Below, in pieces: positions 60,501-64,000 of a stretch of 64,000 bases of DNA. The stretch is taken from contig CAIIXF020000003.1 in the NCBI GenBank assembly GCA_903813345.2, forward strand, positions 34,087,000 through 34,150,999. Direction: 5' to 3'. The position numbers and the translations under genes were made by a program. The notes beneath the pieces were generated by a model, which worked only from the letters and a program-made list of their open reading frames with translations, had not been told where the DNA came from and did no database searches. The stretch comes from Owenia fusiformis. Its lineage: Eukaryota; Annelida; Polychaeta; Sabellida; Oweniidae. Positions within the stretch are counted from its first letter, which is position 1. Every line of letters begins with the position of its first letter.

Positions 60501-63500
60501 CCTGCGATGAAAATACTTATACTATTGATGGAAACGTAATTTGACTTTAATTCCAATACCTCGAAATTTTCTCAATTTTTTTCCTCAATTACAATAAGCC
60601 GAAAATTGATGATAAATTGGATGAATTTTTGAAAATCGACATTCCCATGTTAACCAATGGGAAATGGTAGGTTTGCCGCAAGTCATATGACAGAATATCC
60701 ATCCATCCGAGTCCTTGAAAAAAATACGAGTTAGGCAGGCAATTGAATTTGCTAACTTTATTTAACAAAAACTTGATATGTTTCTTCAGGTTCAACAAAG
60801 TTATAGGGCTTAAAGTCAAAATTGTTTTTCAAAAAAACTCTCCCATTGAAATAACACAGGAGGCGAAAAACTATTTTCAAAAATGACTTTGAAGCGCTGT
60901 AACTTTAATATTCATCAAATAAACTAAACACTTAGTGTACAAAAAAGTTAGAAAATTCAATTTTCTATATAAAAATATTTTTTGCTGAATATTTTACTGA
61001 AAAGATATCCTGATTTCTGATTTGCCCCGAACCCTTCACTTCCCATTGGATTACATGGGAATGACGATTTTCAAAAAGTCATCAAATTTCGACCTATTGT
61101 AATTGAGGAAAAAATGAGAAAATTTGGAGGTTTTGGAAATAAAGTCAAGTTACGTTTCCATTAATATTATAAGTTATTTCATCGCCGGTTAAGTAAATAA
61201 AAATTCAAACGTAAAGAGACTTTAACACGTAGTTCAATGGGGAAAAAAGGTTGCCAAACTTATGGAGGGGAGTGTATATGTGACTACTTAATTCTACCAT
61301 CTTCTCCTTTCAAGGTGTTATAAATTAGAGCAACTGAAACCTTGTACATCCTACTTTGTTCGATAATGTTTTCCTTGTGTCTTATTACTTGTTTTTAAGG
61401 TTTGTCAAGTTTTAAAATAAATTACGTTTTTCGATCAGTAAAAAATCAGTATTGATACATCTGATGACATTTGTTCTGCATTCACAAGAATCTGAGGATT
61501 AATTTATCTAGATGACTTTGTAGTATATATTGTATCATCGTATACTTTTATTTGAGTGCTGGAATTTGAATAAATGTGAAGAAGGATGTTTACACATAAA
61601 CACCTTGAATTATGGTAATATATGTCTATTGTCAAAATCTATCTAAATAAACTAATTAGAAGATTCAAATTTAAAAAGAAATGTAAAAGCAGAAACCAAG
61701 AATCAAAATGACAGTATAATTATATACCATTAAGTATAGTCACCACTCATTTTAAATGCAGGCAGGCCTGACCCAATGCTGGATATAAGCATTATAAGAA
61801 CAGTTTTAAAATTATGAAACATTTTCCATATTTCAGGTGTATTCAGATGTGGTCCGGCACCAGTGAATGCAATCAAAGAAGGCCTTGTATATCTTGGCCA
61901 GGATACCAAGTTTATATTCGGGGAGGTAAATGGAGATAGAGTAAAGTGGGTGCAGGAATGGAATGGAGAGTTGAGGGCAATAGGAGGAGATCAACATGCA
62001 ATAGGACACCAGATCAGTACAAAAGCTGTGGGGTCAAACACAAGGAATGATGTGACTGATCATTACAAATACCCAGAAGGTACATATGCGTTTCAAGACA
62101 AATAGTACTACAATTATATCAAAATGCACATGGTGATGATTATAATTAAAGGTACCGTCCCAACAGACCCCTTTTCTGCCCCCATCAGAATTAAACTTAT
62201 TTTGCATCTAGAGTATCCTCACAAATGTACTTCACAATAATATTTCAAAATTAGGTCAAATGATGAGCCAATGAGGTCACTGGGTGCAAAAAGGTCAAGT
62301 TGGTAAAATCAATCTAATGATCAAGTAATTTCCTTAAAAATACCTAAATAAAATAAAATCATGAGTTATACCTGACTTTACATTTATTTCCATGGGGAAT
62401 AGGTATCTTAATAGCCTTTGAGTAGTATTTGCACCATACTTAACACAAGAAAAATGTTTGAAAATTTTTTAGTCAAAATACATGCACTGGTATACTGTCA
62501 AAATATTGTATTGTAATATATTTGATATTAATATTCTAAAGCTTTGATACAACATATTAGTATTTATTGAATTTCTATGGGTACCAATAGGTACAGTTGC
62601 TGATGTCCTTCAAAAACGTAATTAATTTATTTAGGTCTAAACCCCCCCCCTCCCCTTGTAACGAAACCAAAAAGTCCTTAAAGGGATCCCAATAAGACTG
62701 TACCTTTGCTAACATCTAAACAAGTCAGATAGACTCTAACTATGAAAATGAAAATGGTCCAACTGTTATACAAGAGCTCGATATCTATTGTGTTTCAATT
62801 GTAGCCTTCGTGCATTCTTACTCTAGACAAAAAGACACTTTGTACAATTTTCCATCCAAATCTTATACTGACTCATCTTGTAGGATCACTAGAGGAAAGA
62901 GAAACCGTGAAGCGTGCAAGTAAGCATAGCTCTAGAAAAGCAGAACTCAGTGACCTCTACAAACTTGAGGAACGACAAGACCTTGTGTTCACACCCTCTG
63001 AGACAAGCAAAAAGAATGGTGATGCTATTATCAAAGCAATAATCAAAAATAAAAGTGACCAAGCCAGAACGGTTGACATTGTATATGATGCAACAGCCAC
63101 ATATTACACTGGCATTGCTGGAGAGACCCTGAAGGAACATAATGTCACAGTAACAATTCCACCAAAGCAAGGTAATCTTCAATTACATCGTCTGCATACC
63201 GAAACTCTATTCACTAAAGGCGGAACCAAGACCATAGATTTCTAGAAAGGACGGGTTATTTACGTCATTGAATAAACTATTTGATATTATTCACACATTA
63301 ATTTAAACTTTTAAGAGGACATGGTATAACTATTATTCTGTTTTCTTTTCTTTTAGAACGATTTGCTGAGTGGACGATTCTTGGAAAGGACTACCTAAAC
63401 GAGGTGGATGAAGATGCTAATATTGGAGTTTACATGTGTGCGCATGTGCAGGAAACTGATCAGTTCTTTACACATATATTCAAATTTACAATTGAAAAGC

Positions 63501-63862
63501 CAGATTTACAAATTGCTGTAAGTTTAATGAGAAATGTCTTTGTTATACACTTCATATAAATTAAAGTTTCTTAAATCATACCTTTTTCAAAATGACATGT
63601 TACACTTGCATTAGATTGGACAGAAGTGTGACTTCGAGGAAATAAATTAAAAGTTACATAGGAAGTAAGTTGAAAGAGTACCATCTTTCTAAATATAATC
63701 TTCATGGAAACTTTCTTTTCAGGTACCTATGACTGATGCAGTGGCCGGGGAAGAGATTGAGGTCACAATCAGTATGCCAAGAAGTGAACTCGAGATTGAC
63801 ATGACCAATGGAGAGTTGAGAGTGGAAGGTGCAGGCCAGAAACAAGTGGTCATCAATATACC
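54520..63862 (+). CDS. Transglutaminase gene 2 (13 of 14 coding exons in window)
   Basis: Exons: 54520-54563, 56203-56351, 56738-56920, 57106-57354, 57565-57683, 58398-58505, 58897-59074, 59882-60017, 60308-60411, 61837-62079, 62884-63171, 63357-63517 and 63723-63862. From exon 3 on, all lengths and phases equal gene 1. The last exon (expected 148 bp) lies beyond the window, giving a predicted 749 aa. The N-terminus is short ([14 protein letters not shown]) with a Gly/Arg-rich exon 2. The triad is intact: Cys334 in GQCWVF, His392 in NFHVWNE, Asp415 in [11 protein letters not shown]. It should act as a Ca2+-dependent protein crosslinker like its neighbour, in the cytosol or released without a signal peptide. 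Exons 10-13 differ from gene 1 by only a few bases. Exon 8 is preceded by two partial copies, and a foldback element abuts the exon 9 donor. Confidence 0.93.
54661..55064. mobile_element. 404-bp piggyBac-type MITE (TTAA duplication)
   Basis: GGTACAGCTGGAAAGTAACA at the left is inverted at the right as GTTACTTTCCAGCTGAACC, with TTAA on both sides (54657-54660 and 55065-55068). The arms are about 140 bp and also share TTTTTTCAGGAAAGTATCAT. The TTAA duplication is the hallmark of piggyBac. Non-coding, in intron 1 of transglutaminase 2. Confidence 0.8.
57975..58231. repeat. Inverted repeat in transglutaminase 2 intron 5
   Basis: ATGAATTTGTGATTCAATA near 58000 and TATTGAATCACAAATTCAT near 58193-58212 are inverted copies within ~85-bp arms (GCAAACGGAAT.. 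and ..ATTCCGCTTGC). Foldback-type, non-coding. Confidence 0.7.
59497..60017 (+). repeat. Acceptor/partial-exon array at exon 8 of transglutaminase 2
   Basis: Exon parts start at 59604, 59743 and 59882, exactly 139 bp apart, each after a TTGTTGT.TTTT(C)TAG or CAG 3' splice site. Only the last continues to the GTAAGT donor at 60018. The first two run from GACAACCATTGG into GAGTTAATACATGTGTCT, the same junction as in gene 1 but one base shorter. A degraded earlier unit lacking an acceptor lies at about 59497-59550. Confidence 0.9.
60413..61276. mobile_element. 862-bp TIR/foldback element at the exon 9 donor of transglutaminase 2
   Basis: CACTCCCCTCCATAAGTTTG and its inverse end the element, with TA on each side (60413-60414 and 61275-61276). 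The arms (about 60415-60640 and 61060-61274) match over most of their length. The left TA is bases +2/+3 of the intron: exon 9 ends G|G-TA, so the 5' splice site is half host, half element. Related sequence lies at 8543-9168. Confidence 0.85.
62147..62708. mobile_element. Possible short-TIR element in transglutaminase 2 intron 10
   Basis: AAAGGTACCGTC at the left and GACTGTACCTTT at the right are nearly inverted, and each is followed inward by a CCCCTTTT/AAAGGGATCC-like stretch. A C8 run lies near 62642. No clear target duplication was seen. Confidence 0.35.
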
Positions 63863-64000
63863 GTGAGTTATGCTTACATTTAACAGTTAACTTTGGTTTT
63901 TAGATTACTGTTATAGTTCTGTGATATGAATAGTAAATGAGAATAGTTCACATCTATTAATCATAATAAACAATATGATATATTGGTAACAGATAATGAA

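Noticed and set aside
1-64000. Retroviral, LTR or capsid-bearing elements
   Set aside because: No paired LTRs, integrase, protease or capsid-type frames were seen; the reverse-transcriptase pieces (28.2 and 35.8 kb) are LINE-type.

Overview
Organism and overall character. The window is animal nuclear DNA. It is AT-rich, has short coding exons split by long introns with GT..AG junctions, and is crowded with DNA-transposon derivatives, foldback elements and minisatellites. The protein families (a Ca2+-dependent animal transglutaminase pair, an expanded melatonin/Moody-like rhodopsin-family GPCR, CR1/Jockey-type LINE pieces, mariner elements) fit a marine invertebrate bilaterian such as a hemichordate, echinoderm, lancelet or lophotrochozoan. 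The sequence alone does not let me fix the phylum. I saw no CRISPR array, no prokaryotic feature, no convincing RNA gene, and no retroviral, LTR or Polinton-type element.

Layout. (1) 0.5-26.4 kb, minus strand: two tandem paralogous GPCR genes (574-11929 and 17314-26348). Each has five coding exons of identical lengths (195, 91, 121, 292, 375 bp) and encodes 357 residues. A third, truncated copy of exon 1 lies between them. Their introns hold a 3.1 kb foldback element, a ~1 kb palindrome, an 84-bp satellite, and a ~140-bp satellite rich in AGGTCA half-sites. (2) 26.4-31.9 kb: gene-poor intergenic DNA with a 5'-truncated LINE 3' end. (3) 31.9-50.5 kb, plus strand: transglutaminase gene 1 (14 coding exons, up to 823 residues), with three candidate first exons that all end in the same splice phase. 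(4) 51.0-52.0 kb: a 46-bp minisatellite separating the two transglutaminase genes. (5) 54.5 kb to the window end, plus strand: transglutaminase gene 2, same exon structure, last exon outside the window.

Most notable observation. In both transglutaminase genes the exon between the catalytic Cys exon and the catalytic His/Asp exon is preceded by a tandem array of partial copies of itself. Each copy has its own polypyrimidine tract and 3' splice site, but only the last copy carries a 5' splice site. There are six acceptors in gene 1 and three in gene 2. The unit lengths (137-140 and 139 bp) are not all multiples of three, and reading from any copy into the next meets a stop. The array therefore looks like a splice trap that could switch between active enzyme and a truncated product with Cys but no His/Asp. 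A smaller duplicated acceptor also precedes exon 2 of gene 1. The coding exons of the two genes are almost identical even at silent sites, while their introns mostly cannot be aligned.

All exon coordinates come from manual reading of splice consensus, reading phase and paralogue comparison. No transcript or database evidence was available.
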